Source: CADCVT01 sp035940955
Lineage (GTDB): Bacteria; Actinomycetota; Thermoleophilia; Solirubrobacterales; Solirubrobacteraceae
Direction: 5' to 3'
DNA length: 64,000 bases
Assembly (NCBI GenBank): GCA_035940955.1
Contig: DASZEJ010000025.1
Coordinates: 1 to 64,000 of the forward strand
How positions within the stretch are numbered: position 1 is the stretch's first letter; the number at the start of each line of letters is the position of its first letter. Below are positions 52,580 to 60,927 of this stretch, in pieces. A program made the position numbers and the translations under genes. Below the pieces are notes generated by a model. The model was given only the letters and a program-made list of their open reading frames with translations. It did no database searches and had not been told where the DNA came from.

Positions 52580-53584
52580 GCCGAGCACGGCGCGCTCGAC
52601 CGCCGGCAGCGACGGCTCGCACGGCACGACGGTGCCCGAGCGCTCCAGCGCGGTCTGCGGGTCCTTCAGGCCGTGGCCGGTGAGGACGCAGGCGACGCGC
52701 TCGGCGCCGTCCGCCCCGTGCTTGAGCAGCCCGGCCACCGACGCGGCGCTCGCGGGCTCGCAGAAGATGCCCTCCCGCGACGCCAGCAGCCGGTAGGCGT
52801 CGAGGATCTCCTCGTCGCTCACCGCCCGCACCAGGCCGCGCGACTCGGTCATCGCCGCCATCGCCTCCTCCCACCGCGCCGGGTTGCCGATCCGGATCGC
52901 GCTGGCGACGGTCTCCGGGTGCTCGACGGGCCGCCCGCGGACCAGCGGCGCGGCGCCCTCGGCCTGGAACCCGAACAGCCGCGGCGCGGCGCCGGCCTCG
53001 CGAAAGCCCTTCCAGTACGCGGTCACGTTGCCGGCGTTCCCGACCGGGATGCACAGCAGGTCGAGCGAGCCGAGGTCGTCGAGCAGCTCGAACGCGCCCG
53101 TCTTCTGCCCCTCCAGGCGGAACGGGTTGACGCTGTTGACGAGCGCGATCGGGTGGCGGTCGACCAGCTCGCGCACGAGGCGCAGCGCCTCGTCGAAGTT
53201 CCCGCGCAGCGCGACGACGCGCGCGCCGTGCATCAGCGCCTGGGCGAGCTTGCCCGTCGCGATCTTCCCCTCGGGCACGATCACCGCCCCGGTCAGCCCG
53301 GCCTTCGCCGCGTACGCCGCCGCGCTGGCCGCCGTGTTGCCGGTCGACGCGCAGATCACCGCCTCGGCCCCCTCCCGCACGGCGGCCGACACCGCACACG
53401 TCATCCCGCGGTCCTTGAACGACCCGGTCGGGTTCGCGCCCTCGACCTTCAGCCACACCTCCGCCCCGACGCGGTCCGAGAGGGCCGGGGCGTGGACGAG
53501 CGGCGTCGACCCCTCGCCCAGCGTGACGATCGGGTCGCCCGCCGCGAACGGCAGCCGGTCGCGGAACCGCTCGATGAGGCTCAG
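52577..53584 (-). CDS. thrC: Threonine synthase, CTG start
   Basis: A 335-residue PLP enzyme that turns O-phosphohomoserine into threonine. The PLP Lys57 is in NPTGSFKDRGM, followed by CASTGNTAASAAAYA and GNAGNVTAYWKG. The proposed start is CTG at 53584, because no ATG, GTG or TTG lies near the family N-terminus (SLIERFRDRLP). GAGGAGGAG sits 5 bases ahead of it, and CTGA overlaps the hom stop in the same way as the other couplings in this operon. If CTG is not used, the start would have to be well inside the protein. Confidence 0.92.
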   Translation of the reverse strand: MSLIERFRDRLPFAAGDPIVTLGEGSTPLVHAPALSDRVGAEVWLKVEGANPTGSFKDRGMTCAVSAAVREGAEAVICASTGNTAASAAAYAAKAGLTGAVIVPEGKIATGKLAQALMHGARVVALRGNFDEALRLVRELVDRHPIALVNSVNPFRLEGQKTGAFELLDDLGSLDLLCIPVGNAGNVTAYWKGFREAGAAPRLFGFQAEGAAPLVRGRPVEHPETVASAIRIGNPARWEEAMAAMTESRGLVRAVSDEEILDAYRLLASREGIFCEPASAASVAGLLKHGADGAERVACVLTGHGLKDPQTALERSGTVVPCEPSLPAVERAVLG

Positions 53585-54807
53585 GTGAACTCCTCCTCGA
53601 TCACGCGGATCGCCCGCGGCGCGGCGCGGACGAAGTCGAGCCGCGCGATGAGGTCGCGGGCGGCGTAGAACCGCGACTCGAGGATCGGGTGCACGACCAT
53701 CGTCAGCCGCGCCTTCTCCCCCAGCCCCTTCTGCACCACCGACTTGATCGACGCGCCCTGCATGCCGAGGATCTGCGCGACCTGGGCCAGCACGCCGGGC
53801 CGGTCGGCGACCTCCAGGTGCAGGTAGAACGCCGACTCGACGTCGTCGGCCATCTCGAGGCGCTGCCTCGTCTCGGGCGTCGAGGCGGGCGGGATCATCG
53901 CGCTGATGACGTCGCCCAGCACCGCGCTCGCGGTCTGCGGCCCGCCCGCGCCCGGGCCGGACATGGTGATCTCGGTGATCGCGCTCGACTCGACCGTCAC
54001 CGCGTTGTAGGGGCCGTGGACGCTGGCGAGCGGGTGGCCGGCGTAGAGGAACGCGGGGTGGACGCGGACGCTGAGCCTGCCGTCGACCCGCTCGGCGGTG
54101 CCGATGAGCTTCAGCCCGAGGCCGAGGTCGCGCGCGTACTCGAGGTCGTCGCTCGTGAGGTGCTCGATCCCCTCGTACGGCACCTCGGCGAGCCGGACCG
54201 GCGTGTCGAACGCGAGCCGGGCGAGGATCGCCATCTTCGCCGCGGCGTCCTTGCCGGTGACGTCGTCGGTCGGGTCGGCCTCGGCGTAGCCGAGCCGCTG
54301 GGCCTCGGCCAGCGCGTCGGCGTACGAGGCGCCGGTCCGGGCCATCTCGGTGAGGATGTAGTTCGTCGTCCCGTTGACGATGCCGTGGACGCGCTCGACC
54401 TCGGCCGCGGCCAGCGACTCCTGCAGCACGCGGATGACCGGCACGACGCCGGCGACCGCGGCCTCGAAGCGCAGCTGCACGCCGTGCTCGCGCGCCGCCG
54501 ACCACAGCTCCTCGCCGTGCTCGGCCAGCAGCTGCTTGTTGGCGGTGACCACGTGCCGGCCGGCGCGCATCGCGCGCAGGACGTACTCGCGCGCCGGGTC
54601 CAGGCCGCCGATCAGCTCGACGATCAGGTCGCTGGCCTCGAGCAGCTGCGCGAAGTCGCCGCGGCTGCGGGTGAGGACGCCCGCGATCTCGGGCCGCCGG
54701 CCGGTGACGTGCTCGACGTGCTCGGCGCGCTGGGGCAGCAGCTCGGCGAACGCCCCGCCGACCGTGCCGTGCCCGAGCAGGCCGATCCGGAAGGCGCGGG
54801 CGCTCAC
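53581..54807 (-). CDS. hom: Homoserine dehydrogenase
   Basis: A 408-residue enzyme that reduces aspartate semialdehyde to homoserine. The NAD(P) Rossmann motif is RIGLLGHGTVGGAF, with VVTANKQLLAEHG, IVNGTTNYILTEM and ADPTDDVTGKDAAAKM following in order. The C-terminal ACT domain (LEVADRPGVLAQVAQILGMQGASIKSVVQ) suggests allosteric control by threonine. GTG start overlapping the lysA stop (GTGA at 54804-54807). It is upstream of thrC. Confidence 0.96.
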   Translation of the reverse strand: MSARAFRIGLLGHGTVGGAFAELLPQRAEHVEHVTGRRPEIAGVLTRSRGDFAQLLEASDLIVELIGGLDPAREYVLRAMRAGRHVVTANKQLLAEHGEELWSAAREHGVQLRFEAAVAGVVPVIRVLQESLAAAEVERVHGIVNGTTNYILTEMARTGASYADALAEAQRLGYAEADPTDDVTGKDAAAKMAILARLAFDTPVRLAEVPYEGIEHLTSDDLEYARDLGLGLKLIGTAERVDGRLSVRVHPAFLYAGHPLASVHGPYNAVTVESSAITEITMSGPGAGGPQTASAVLGDVISAMIPPASTPETRQRLEMADDVESAFYLHLEVADRPGVLAQVAQILGMQGASIKSVVQKGLGEKARLTMVVHPILESRFYAARDLIARLDFVRAAPRAIRVIEEEFT

Positions 54808-56069
54808 GCCCGGTCCCGCGCGAGCAGGTCCTCGTAGGTCTCGCGGCGGACGACCACGCGGGCGTCGCCGCCGGAGCAGAAGATCACCGGCGGGCGGGGC
54901 TGGCCGTTGTAGTTGTTGGCCATCGAGTGGCCGTAGCCGCCGGTGGCGGGCGTCACCACGACGTCGCCGGGCCGCGGGTCGGCGAGGCTGGCGTCGCGGA
55001 CGATCACGTCGCCCGACTCGCAGTGCTTGCCGGCCAGGTGGCAGTGGGTGCCGCCGCCGAACCGGTCGGCGATCTCGGCCTCGTAGCGCGCGCCGTACAG
55101 CATCGGGCGCAGGTTGTCGGACATGCCGCCGTCGACGCCCACCCACGTCGAGACGTTGTGCTTGACCGACTCCACCGTGTAGACGGTGACGCACGCGTTC
55201 GCGACGAGCGCGCGCCCCAGCTCGTCCATGATCGTCACGTCGCGCCCGAAGTGCTCGTGGACCGCGCCGACCTTCGCCTCCGCGTAGTCGTCGACGCTCG
55301 GGGGGACCTCCGCGCGGTGGTAGGCGACGCCGAGCCCTCCGCCGAGGTTGACGACGTCGAACTCCCCGAGCGTCGCCATCGCCGCGACCGCGAGGCGGAA
55401 CGGCTCGAGCGCGAGCAGCTGCGAGCCGATGTGCGCGTGCACGCCGGTCAGCTCCAGCCGGTCCGAGCCGCGCAGGCGCCGGATGGCCTCGCGCGCGTCG
55501 TCGAGGCCGAAGCCGAACTTCGAGTCGGCCTGGCCGGTGGAGATCGCGTCGTGCGTGTCGCCGGCCACGTCGGGGGTGACGCGCACCTGCACGGGCTGCG
55601 TGCGGCCGGGCCCGACGAGCCGCTCGAGCTTCTCGACGTCCTCGAGGTTGTCGACGACGACGTCGCCGATGCCGGCGTCCAGCGCCTCGCGCAGCTCGCC
55701 CTCGCTCTTGGCGTTGCCGTGCAGGTGGATGCGCTCGGGCGGCATCCCGGCCCGCAGCGCGAGCGCCAGCTCGCCCCCGCTGGCCACGTCGCACCCCAGG
55801 CCCTCCTCCGCGAAGAGGCGCAGGACGGCGGTCGCCGGGAACGCCTTGCTGGCGAAGACGAGCGACGAGCGCTCGTGCAGGCGCTCGAACGCGTGCCTGA
55901 ACGCGCGGGCGCGGTGCCTGAGGTCGTCCTCGGCGACGAGGTACGCGGGGGTGCCGTACTCGCGCGCCAGCTCGACCACGTCGCAGCCGCCGACGCGGAG
56001 GCGCCCGCGCTCGTCGAGGTAGGACCCGATCGGGTAGACGTGCGAGAGCTGCTGGGTCGTCGCGGCCAC
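54804..56069 (-). CDS. lysA: Diaminopimelate decarboxylase
   Basis: A 421-residue PLP enzyme that makes L-lysine from meso-diaminopimelate. The PLP Lys75 is in LVFASKAFPATAV, with GVHAHIGSQLLALEPF, VNLGGGLGVAYH and the C-terminal PATGGYGHSMANNYNGQPRPPVI with substrate-binding residues. It is the first gene of lysA-hom-thrC-thrB, so lysine and threonine branches of the aspartate family are co-expressed. GTG start at 56069, only 15 bases from the divergent ATG at 56085. Confidence 0.95.
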   Translation of the reverse strand: MAATTQQLSHVYPIGSYLDERGRLRVGGCDVVELAREYGTPAYLVAEDDLRHRARAFRHAFERLHERSSLVFASKAFPATAVLRLFAEEGLGCDVASGGELALALRAGMPPERIHLHGNAKSEGELREALDAGIGDVVVDNLEDVEKLERLVGPGRTQPVQVRVTPDVAGDTHDAISTGQADSKFGFGLDDAREAIRRLRGSDRLELTGVHAHIGSQLLALEPFRLAVAAMATLGEFDVVNLGGGLGVAYHRAEVPPSVDDYAEAKVGAVHEHFGRDVTIMDELGRALVANACVTVYTVESVKHNVSTWVGVDGGMSDNLRPMLYGARYEAEIADRFGGGTHCHLAGKHCESGDVIVRDASLADPRPGDVVVTPATGGYGHSMANNYNGQPRPPVIFCSGGDARVVVRRETYEDLLARDRA

Positions 56070-56084
56070 GGCGGCGCAGAGAGT

Positions 56085-56816
56085 ATGCCGTCCTTCACCT
56101 GGCGCACCGTGACACCGGACCGGCCCGAGCTGGGCCGTCGCGACGGGCTGGCCTACGCGCTGTTCGCCCCGCGCGACGGGCCGGCGGCGGGCGGCGTGGT
56201 GGTGATCCACGGCGCCGACTCGGTCAAGGAGAGCCACTACGACTTCGCGCGCAAGCTGCGCGCCGTCGGCCTGGCGGCGGTGTGCTTCGACCTGCGCGGC
56301 CACGGCGAGAGCGAGGGCGCCCTGGGCGCAGGCGCGCTGGACGACGTCGCGACGATCGCGTCCCTGCTGCCGCCGGGGCCGGTCGGGCTGCGCGGGTCGT
56401 CGATGGGCGGCTGGCTGGCGCTCGCCGCGGCGGAGCGCGTCGGGGCCGCGGCGGTCGTCGCGGTCTGCCCCGCGCCGTCGCGCCTGCTGCTGGGCGGCGT
56501 GCGCGACGGGCGCTTCGGGTTCCGCGCCGACGTGGAGGGGTTCGGCGTGACGCTCGCGCACGTGGACCTCGAGGTCGCCGCGCGCGGCCTGGGCGAGCGC
56601 CTGCTGCTGCTGCACGCCGAGGGCGACGAGACGGTCCCGGTCGAGCACTCGCGCGCGCTGCACGCGGTCGCGACGGGCAGCCGCTACGTCGAGGCGCCGG
56701 GCGGCCACCACCGCTCGATCCAGCACGACGACGAGTACCAGGCGTTCTCGGTCCGGTTCCTGCAGCGGGCGCTCAACGCCGGGCCGCCCCCGCTCGATGA
56801 GAACCGTTCTCGATAG
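56085..56816 (+). CDS. Alpha/beta hydrolase (serine esterase/peptidase type)
   Basis: A 243-residue alpha/beta hydrolase. Oxyanion-hole region VVVIHGADSVKES, nucleophile elbow GLRGSSMGGWLALAA (Ser in GSSMGG), acid LLLLHAEGDETVPVEHS and catalytic His in APGGHHRSIQ. It resembles S9/dienelactone hydrolases; the substrate is unknown. Its last codons overlap the Zur-like box and its TAG stop is part of the promoter of the zinc transporter genes. It is divergent from lysA with only 15 bases between. Confidence 0.85.
   Translation: MPSFTWRTVTPDRPELGRRDGLAYALFAPRDGPAAGGVVVIHGADSVKESHYDFARKLRAVGLAAVCFDLRGHGESEGALGAGALDDVATIASLLPPGPVGLRGSSMGGWLALAAAERVGAAAVVAVCPAPSRLLLGGVRDGRFGFRADVEGFGVTLAHVDLEVAARGLGERLLLLHAEGDETVPVEHSRALHAVATGSRYVEAPGGHHRSIQHDDEYQAFSVRFLQRALNAGPPPLDENRSR
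56798..56812. promoter_or_regulatory. Zur-like operator TGAGAACCGTTCTCG
   Basis: It contains a perfect inverted repeat GAGAAC-C-GTTCTC (56799-56811). The sequence closely resembles the actinobacterial Zur box consensus (TGAAAA...TTTTCA) and ends 1 base before the -10 box of a zinc-type ABC permease gene, so bound Zur would block polymerase. It lies within the end of the hydrolase gene. Confidence 0.75.
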
Positions 56817-56819
56817 CCT
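56814..56819 (+). promoter_or_regulatory. -10 element TAGCCT for the zinc transporter genes
   Basis: TAGCCT ends 8 bases before the ATG at 56828. Its TAG is also the stop codon of the upstream hydrolase gene. Confidence 0.6.
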
Positions 56820-56827
56820 CGCCCGCG

Positions 56828-57637
56828 ATGGCGTGGCTCACCGACCCGCTCGGCGCGGAGTTCATGCAGCGGGCGCTGCTGGAGGTCGCGCTGCTCGCCG
56901 TGCCCGCCGGGCTGCTCGGGACGTGGGTCGTGCTGCGGCGCCTCGCGTTCTTCACGCACGCCGCCGGGTCGGCGACGTTCCCCGGGCTCGTGGTCGCCGG
57001 GCCGTGGGGGATCCCGGCGCAGGTCGCCGCCTTCGGCGCCGGGCTGCTCTACGCGGGCGGCCTCTCCGCGCTGGTCCGGCGCGCGCGGATCGCGCCCGAC
57101 GCCGCGACCGGCCTGCTGCTCGTCGCCGCGCTGGCCGGCGGGACGATCCTCGCGAGCGACGTCTACGAGGCGGGCGCGGGCGTCGACCGGCTGCTGTTCG
57201 GGACGCTGCTCGGGCTCGACGACGCCGACCTCGCGGTCTCCGGCGCCGTCGCGGCGCTGGCGCTCGCCGCGAGCGCCGCCCTCGGGCGCGCGTGGCTGGC
57301 CGCGGGGTTCGACCCGGCGGCGGCGCGGCCGCTCGGCGTGCGGGCGGGCGCGACCGACTCCGCGCTCCTGCTCGCGGTCGCTGTGGCGGTCGTCGCCGTC
57401 CTGCCCGCGGTCGGCGCGCTGCTGGTCGGCACGCTCCTGGTCGTCCCGGCGGCGACGGCGCGGCTGCTCGGGCGCAGCGTCCGCGAGGTGCAGCTCGTCG
57501 CCGTCCTGCTGGCGCTCGCCGAGGGCGTGGGCGGGCTGCTGCTCGCCTACCACCTCGACCTGCCGCCCGGTCCCGCGGTCGCGGTGCTCGCCGGCGGCGC
57601 GTTCGCGGTCGCGGCGGCGACGGCGGTGCGCCGGTGA
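56828..57637 (+). CDS. znuB: Zinc/manganese-type ABC transporter permease
   Basis: A 269-residue permease of the ABC-3 family with about eight transmembrane helices and the loop AFFTHAAGSATFPGLVVAG that contacts the ATPase. It imports a divalent metal, zinc by the Zur-like box upstream (56798-56812). First gene of the transporter; its stop overlaps the GTG of the ATPase gene (57634-57637). Confidence 0.9.
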   Translation: MAWLTDPLGAEFMQRALLEVALLAVPAGLLGTWVVLRRLAFFTHAAGSATFPGLVVAGPWGIPAQVAAFGAGLLYAGGLSALVRRARIAPDAATGLLLVAALAGGTILASDVYEAGAGVDRLLFGTLLGLDDADLAVSGAVAALALAASAALGRAWLAAGFDPAAARPLGVRAGATDSALLLAVAVAVVAVLPAVGALLVGTLLVVPAATARLLGRSVREVQLVAVLLALAEGVGGLLLAYHLDLPPGPAVAVLAGGAFAVAAATAVRR

Positions 57638-58383
57638 GCGCCGTCCGCGCCGAGCACCTCGCCGCCGGCTACCGCCCGGGCGAGCCTGTCCTGCGCGACG
57701 TCGAGTTCGCGGCCGAGCCGGGGCAGACGGTCGCCGTCCTCGCCCCGAACGGCGGCGGGAAGACGACGCTGTTCCGCACGCTGCTCGGCGAGCTGACGCC
57801 GATGGCCGGGGACTTCGCGGTCGACGGGACCGTCGCGTCGGTCCCCCAGCACGACCACGCCCGCCTCGACTTCCCGGTCACCGCGCTCGACGTCGCGCTC
57901 ATGGGCGCCTACGGCCGCACCCCGTGGTGGCGGCGGATCGCGCGGGCCGACCGCGACGCCGCCCGCGACGCGCTCGACCGCGGCGGCCTCGCGGCCGAGG
58001 CGGGCCGCCGGTACGGCGCGCTGTCCGGCGGCCAGCGCCGGCGCGCGACGATCGCCCGCGCGATCGTCCAGGACGCCCGCGTGCTCCTGCTCGACGAGCC
58101 GTTCGCCGGCGTCGACCGCGCGAGCGAGGAGCGCATCCTCGCCGTGCTCGACGAGCTGGCCAGCGAGGGCCGGACGCTGCTCGTCGCCACCCACGACGTC
58201 GAGCAGTCGCGCCGCTGGAGCCGCGTCCTATGCCTCAACCGCCGCCAGATCGCCTTCGGCGCGCCGGAGGAGACCCTCACCGCGCCGACGCTCGCGCAGA
58301 CCTACGGCGACGAGCTGGTCGTGCTGCGCGAGCCGCGGATGGGGCTGACGATCCAGCACCACGACGACCGCGGGGAAGCGTGA
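57634..58383 (+). CDS. znuC: Zinc/manganese-type ABC transporter ATPase
   Basis: A 249-residue ABC ATPase. Walker A is APNGGGKTTLF (about residues 44-54), the signature is ALSGGQRRRATIARAIV, Walker B is VLLLDEPFAGVD, and the switch His is in VATHDVEQS. The FPVTALDVALMGAYGRTPWWRR segment is typical of metal-type transporters. GTG start coupled to the permease gene. Confidence 0.93.
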   Translation: MSAVRAEHLAAGYRPGEPVLRDVEFAAEPGQTVAVLAPNGGGKTTLFRTLLGELTPMAGDFAVDGTVASVPQHDHARLDFPVTALDVALMGAYGRTPWWRRIARADRDAARDALDRGGLAAEAGRRYGALSGGQRRRATIARAIVQDARVLLLDEPFAGVDRASEERILAVLDELASEGRTLLVATHDVEQSRRWSRVLCLNRRQIAFGAPEETLTAPTLAQTYGDELVVLREPRMGLTIQHHDDRGEA

Positions 58384-58435
58384 GCGGCGCGGCCCGCCGC
58401 GGGGGCTCGGGGGCGCGGAGCGGGGCGGCCGCCGC

Positions 58436-59269
58436 GTGACCCTCCGCGACCGCGCCCTCCTCGAAGCCGTCCTGCTCGGCGCCGCCTGCGGCCCGCTCAG
58501 CGTCTGGCTGCTCGCCTTCCGCCACGCCTTCGCCGCCGAGTCGCTCTCCCACGCCATGCTCCCCGGCCTCGCCGTCGCCGCGGCCGCCGGGGCGCCGCTC
58601 CTGCTCGGCGGCGCGGGGGGCGTGCTCGCCGCCGCGCTGCTGGTCGCGCTCGCGGCCCGCGACCGCCGCATCGGCGGCGACACCGCGATCGCCGTCACCG
58701 TCACGGCGCTGTTCGGCCTCGGCGCGCTGCTCGCCATCGACGCGCGGACGCCGCTCGCCGACCTGCTGTTCGGCGACCTGCTCGGCGTGACCGACGCCGA
58801 CCTGATCGCGGCGGCCGTCCTCGCCGTCGCCATCCCGCTCGCGCTCGCAGCGGGCCACCGGGCGCTCACCGCCGTCGCCTTCTCGCCCGCCGCGGCGCCC
58901 GCGCTCGGGATCGCGCCCGCCCGCACCGAGGCGGCGCTGCTCGTCCTCCTCGCGGCGGCGATCGTCGTCGCCGTGCAGGGCCTCGGCAACCTGCTCGTGC
59001 TCGCCCTGCTCGTCGCGCCCGGCGTCGCGGCCCGCGCGGGGGGCGCCCTGCGCGCCCGGCTGCTCATCGCCGCGGCCGTGGGCGCGGGCAGCGGCGCGCT
59101 CGGCGTCGTCGCCTCCGACCGCCTCGGCACCGCCGCCGGCGCTTCGGTCGCCCTCGTGCTCGTCGCCGCCGCCCTCATCGCGAGCGGCGCGCGCACCGGC
59201 GGCGGCGGCACCCCGGCCGCGCCCGCCGTCAGGCGGTCGCCGATCGAGGCGCTGGCCGACCGAGCCTGA
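58436..59269 (+). CDS. Second metal-type ABC transporter permease
   Basis: A 277-residue ABC-3 permease, again with about eight helices and the coupling segment AFRHAFAAESLSHAMLPGLAVAAA. Together with the 56828 permease it could form a heterodimeric channel over the shared ATPase. Neither sequence contains a substrate-binding protein, and none is encoded nearby. GTG start, 52 bases after the ATPase stop. The 3' end overlaps the convergent lgt by 41 bases. Confidence 0.88.
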   Translation: MTLRDRALLEAVLLGAACGPLSVWLLAFRHAFAAESLSHAMLPGLAVAAAAGAPLLLGGAGGVLAAALLVALAARDRRIGGDTAIAVTVTALFGLGALLAIDARTPLADLLFGDLLGVTDADLIAAAVLAVAIPLALAAGHRALTAVAFSPAAAPALGIAPARTEAALLVLLAAAIVVAVQGLGNLLVLALLVAPGVAARAGGALRARLLIAAAVGAGSGALGVVASDRLGTAAGASVALVLVAAALIASGARTGGGGTPAAPAVRRSPIEALADRA

Positions 59270-60002
59270 GCCCGCCGCCCCGCGCCATCAGCGCCAGCGC
59301 GACGGCGCCGCCCGCGACCATCGCCGCCGAGATGAGCTGCGCCGAGGTCAGCCCCAGCGCGCCCGGCTCGTTGCGCCGCACGAACTCGACCAGGAACCGC
59401 TCGATCCCCCCGACCACCAGGTAGATCGCGAACACCGCCCCCGGCCGGAACGCGTCGCGCGCGCGCCACAAAAGCCACGCGAGCAGCCCCATCGACAGCG
59501 CCTCGTACAGCGGCGTCGGGTGGACCTCGACCCCCGGGTCGGTCGGCACGACCCCGTCCGGGTAGCCCATCGCCCACGGCAGGTCCGACGGCTCGCCGTA
59601 GTCGCCGTCGCCCGACACCTGGCAGCCGATCCGCCCGATCGCGTACCCCAGCGGCAGCCCGATCCCCGCTATGTCCAGCAGCCGCGGCGTGAAGACGCCG
59701 CGCCACTTCGCCCACGCGATCACGGCGACCGCCCCGCCGAGCAGCCCGCCGTACCACGTCAGCCCCGACCCGCTGAAGAGCCCGGACGCGGTCAGCTCGC
59801 CGTTGTCGACCGCCCAGTAGAGCTTCGCCCCCACCAGCCCGCCGCCCAGCGCCGCGAACACCAGCTCGTAGGCGAGGTCCTCGGACCGCCCCAGCTCGCG
59901 GAAGCGCCGCGCCGCCATCGCGCCCCAGGCGACGAAGTTCAGGGCGAAGAAGATGCCGAAGGTCTTCAGCTCGAGGCCGAGGACGTCGATCTCGGGGAGC
60001 AC
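59229..60002 (-). CDS. lgt: Prolipoprotein diacylglyceryl transferase
   Basis: A 257-residue membrane enzyme that attaches diacylglycerol to the lipobox Cys of lipoproteins (for example those at 48541 and 50881). Family marks: LTWYGGLLGGAVAVIAWAKW and the signature GYAIGRIGCQVSGDGDYG (family GRxGNFxNGE, here a GRIGCxxSGDGDYG variant), then HPTPLYEALS. About seven transmembrane helices. The GTG at 60002 is supported by a TAGCCT box 7 bases upstream; an upstream ATG would add an unlikely basic extension. Confidence 0.92.
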   Translation of the reverse strand: MLPEIDVLGLELKTFGIFFALNFVAWGAMAARRFRELGRSEDLAYELVFAALGGGLVGAKLYWAVDNGELTASGLFSGSGLTWYGGLLGGAVAVIAWAKWRGVFTPRLLDIAGIGLPLGYAIGRIGCQVSGDGDYGEPSDLPWAMGYPDGVVPTDPGVEVHPTPLYEALSMGLLAWLLWRARDAFRPGAVFAIYLVVGGIERFLVEFVRRNEPGALGLTSAQLISAAMVAGGAVALALMARGGGLRLGRPAPRSATA

Positions 60003-60009
60003 GCGATCG

Positions 60010-60015
60010 AGGCTA
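60010..60015 (-). promoter_or_regulatory. -10 element TAGCCT for lgt
   Basis: TAGCCT ends 7 bases before the GTG at 60002. Confidence 0.6.
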
Positions 60016-60054
60016 CCGGGGGACCTCCGGCGCCCGCCTCCCCGTACAAGCGGC

Positions 60055-60927
60055 ATGAGACGAGCGCTGCTGCTGGCCGCGGCGGCCGCCCTCGCCGCCC
60101 CGGGCGCCGCCCGCGGCGACGGGCTGCCGGTCGGGAACGTCGACGTCGGGAGTCAGGGGGTGGTCGCGCCGGGCGGCTCGGACCGCTTCGTCGCCCTGCC
60201 CGCGGGCCGCGGGACGACGCTCGTCGCGCGGATCGACGCCGAGGGCGGGACCGTCAGGCGAAGCCGCCTGCTCCGGGAGCGCCTCACCATCCCCGGCATC
60301 GCCCTGGACGGCACGGCCGACGGGCTGTCGGCCGACGCGCGCACGCTCGTGCTGATCCGGCCGCGCGAGACGCACCACGGCTTCCCGCTGCGCCGCACGC
60401 GGCTCGCCGTCCTCGACGCCCGCACGCTGAGGCTCCGCCGCCGCCTCACCCTGCGCGGCGACTTCAGCTTCGACGCGCTCTCCCCCGACGGCCGCCGGCT
60501 CTTCCTCGTCAACTACGTCGACCCGGACGACCCGCGCGCCTACGCGGTCCGCTCGCTCGACCTGGTCGACGGGCGCCTCGAGGCGGGCGCGATCGTCGAC
60601 GCCCGCGAGCCGGACGAGGACATGCGCGGCTACCCGGTCACCCGCGCGACGACCCGCGACGGCCGCTGGGCCTACACGCTCTACGACGGCGTGGGCGAGC
60701 CGTTCGTGCACGCCCTCGACACCACCGGCCGCCGCGCGTTCTGCATCGACCTGCCGATGCTCCGCGGCGTGCAGGACGCGTTCTCGCTGCGCCTGCGCCT
60801 GGAAGCAGGGCGGCTGGAGGTCCTCGACGGCGAGCGCCGCGCCGCCGTGGTCGACACCGCGACGATGCACGCCGGCGCGCCCGGCGGCCCGCTCGTCGCC
60901 GCGCTGCGCGCGGTCGCCTACAGGTAG
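60055..60927 (+). CDS. Secreted beta-propeller-like protein
   Basis: A 290-residue exported protein with signal peptide MRRALLLAAAAALAAPGAARG. The mature part has propeller-blade-like repeats (LAVLDARTLRLRRRLTLRGDFSFDALSPDGRRLFLVNY; TRDGRWAYTLYDGVGEPFVHALDTTGRRAFCIDLP). It may be a short member of the secreted propeller group, like the 955 gene. Ligand unknown. It overlaps the convergent M23 gene by 10 bases. Confidence 0.72.
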   Translation: MRRALLLAAAAALAAPGAARGDGLPVGNVDVGSQGVVAPGGSDRFVALPAGRGTTLVARIDAEGGTVRRSRLLRERLTIPGIALDGTADGLSADARTLVLIRPRETHHGFPLRRTRLAVLDARTLRLRRRLTLRGDFSFDALSPDGRRLFLVNYVDPDDPRAYAVRSLDLVDGRLEAGAIVDAREPDEDMRGYPVTRATTRDGRWAYTLYDGVGEPFVHALDTTGRRAFCIDLPMLRGVQDAFSLRLRLEAGRLEVLDGERRAAVVDTATMHAGAPGGPLVAALRAVAYR

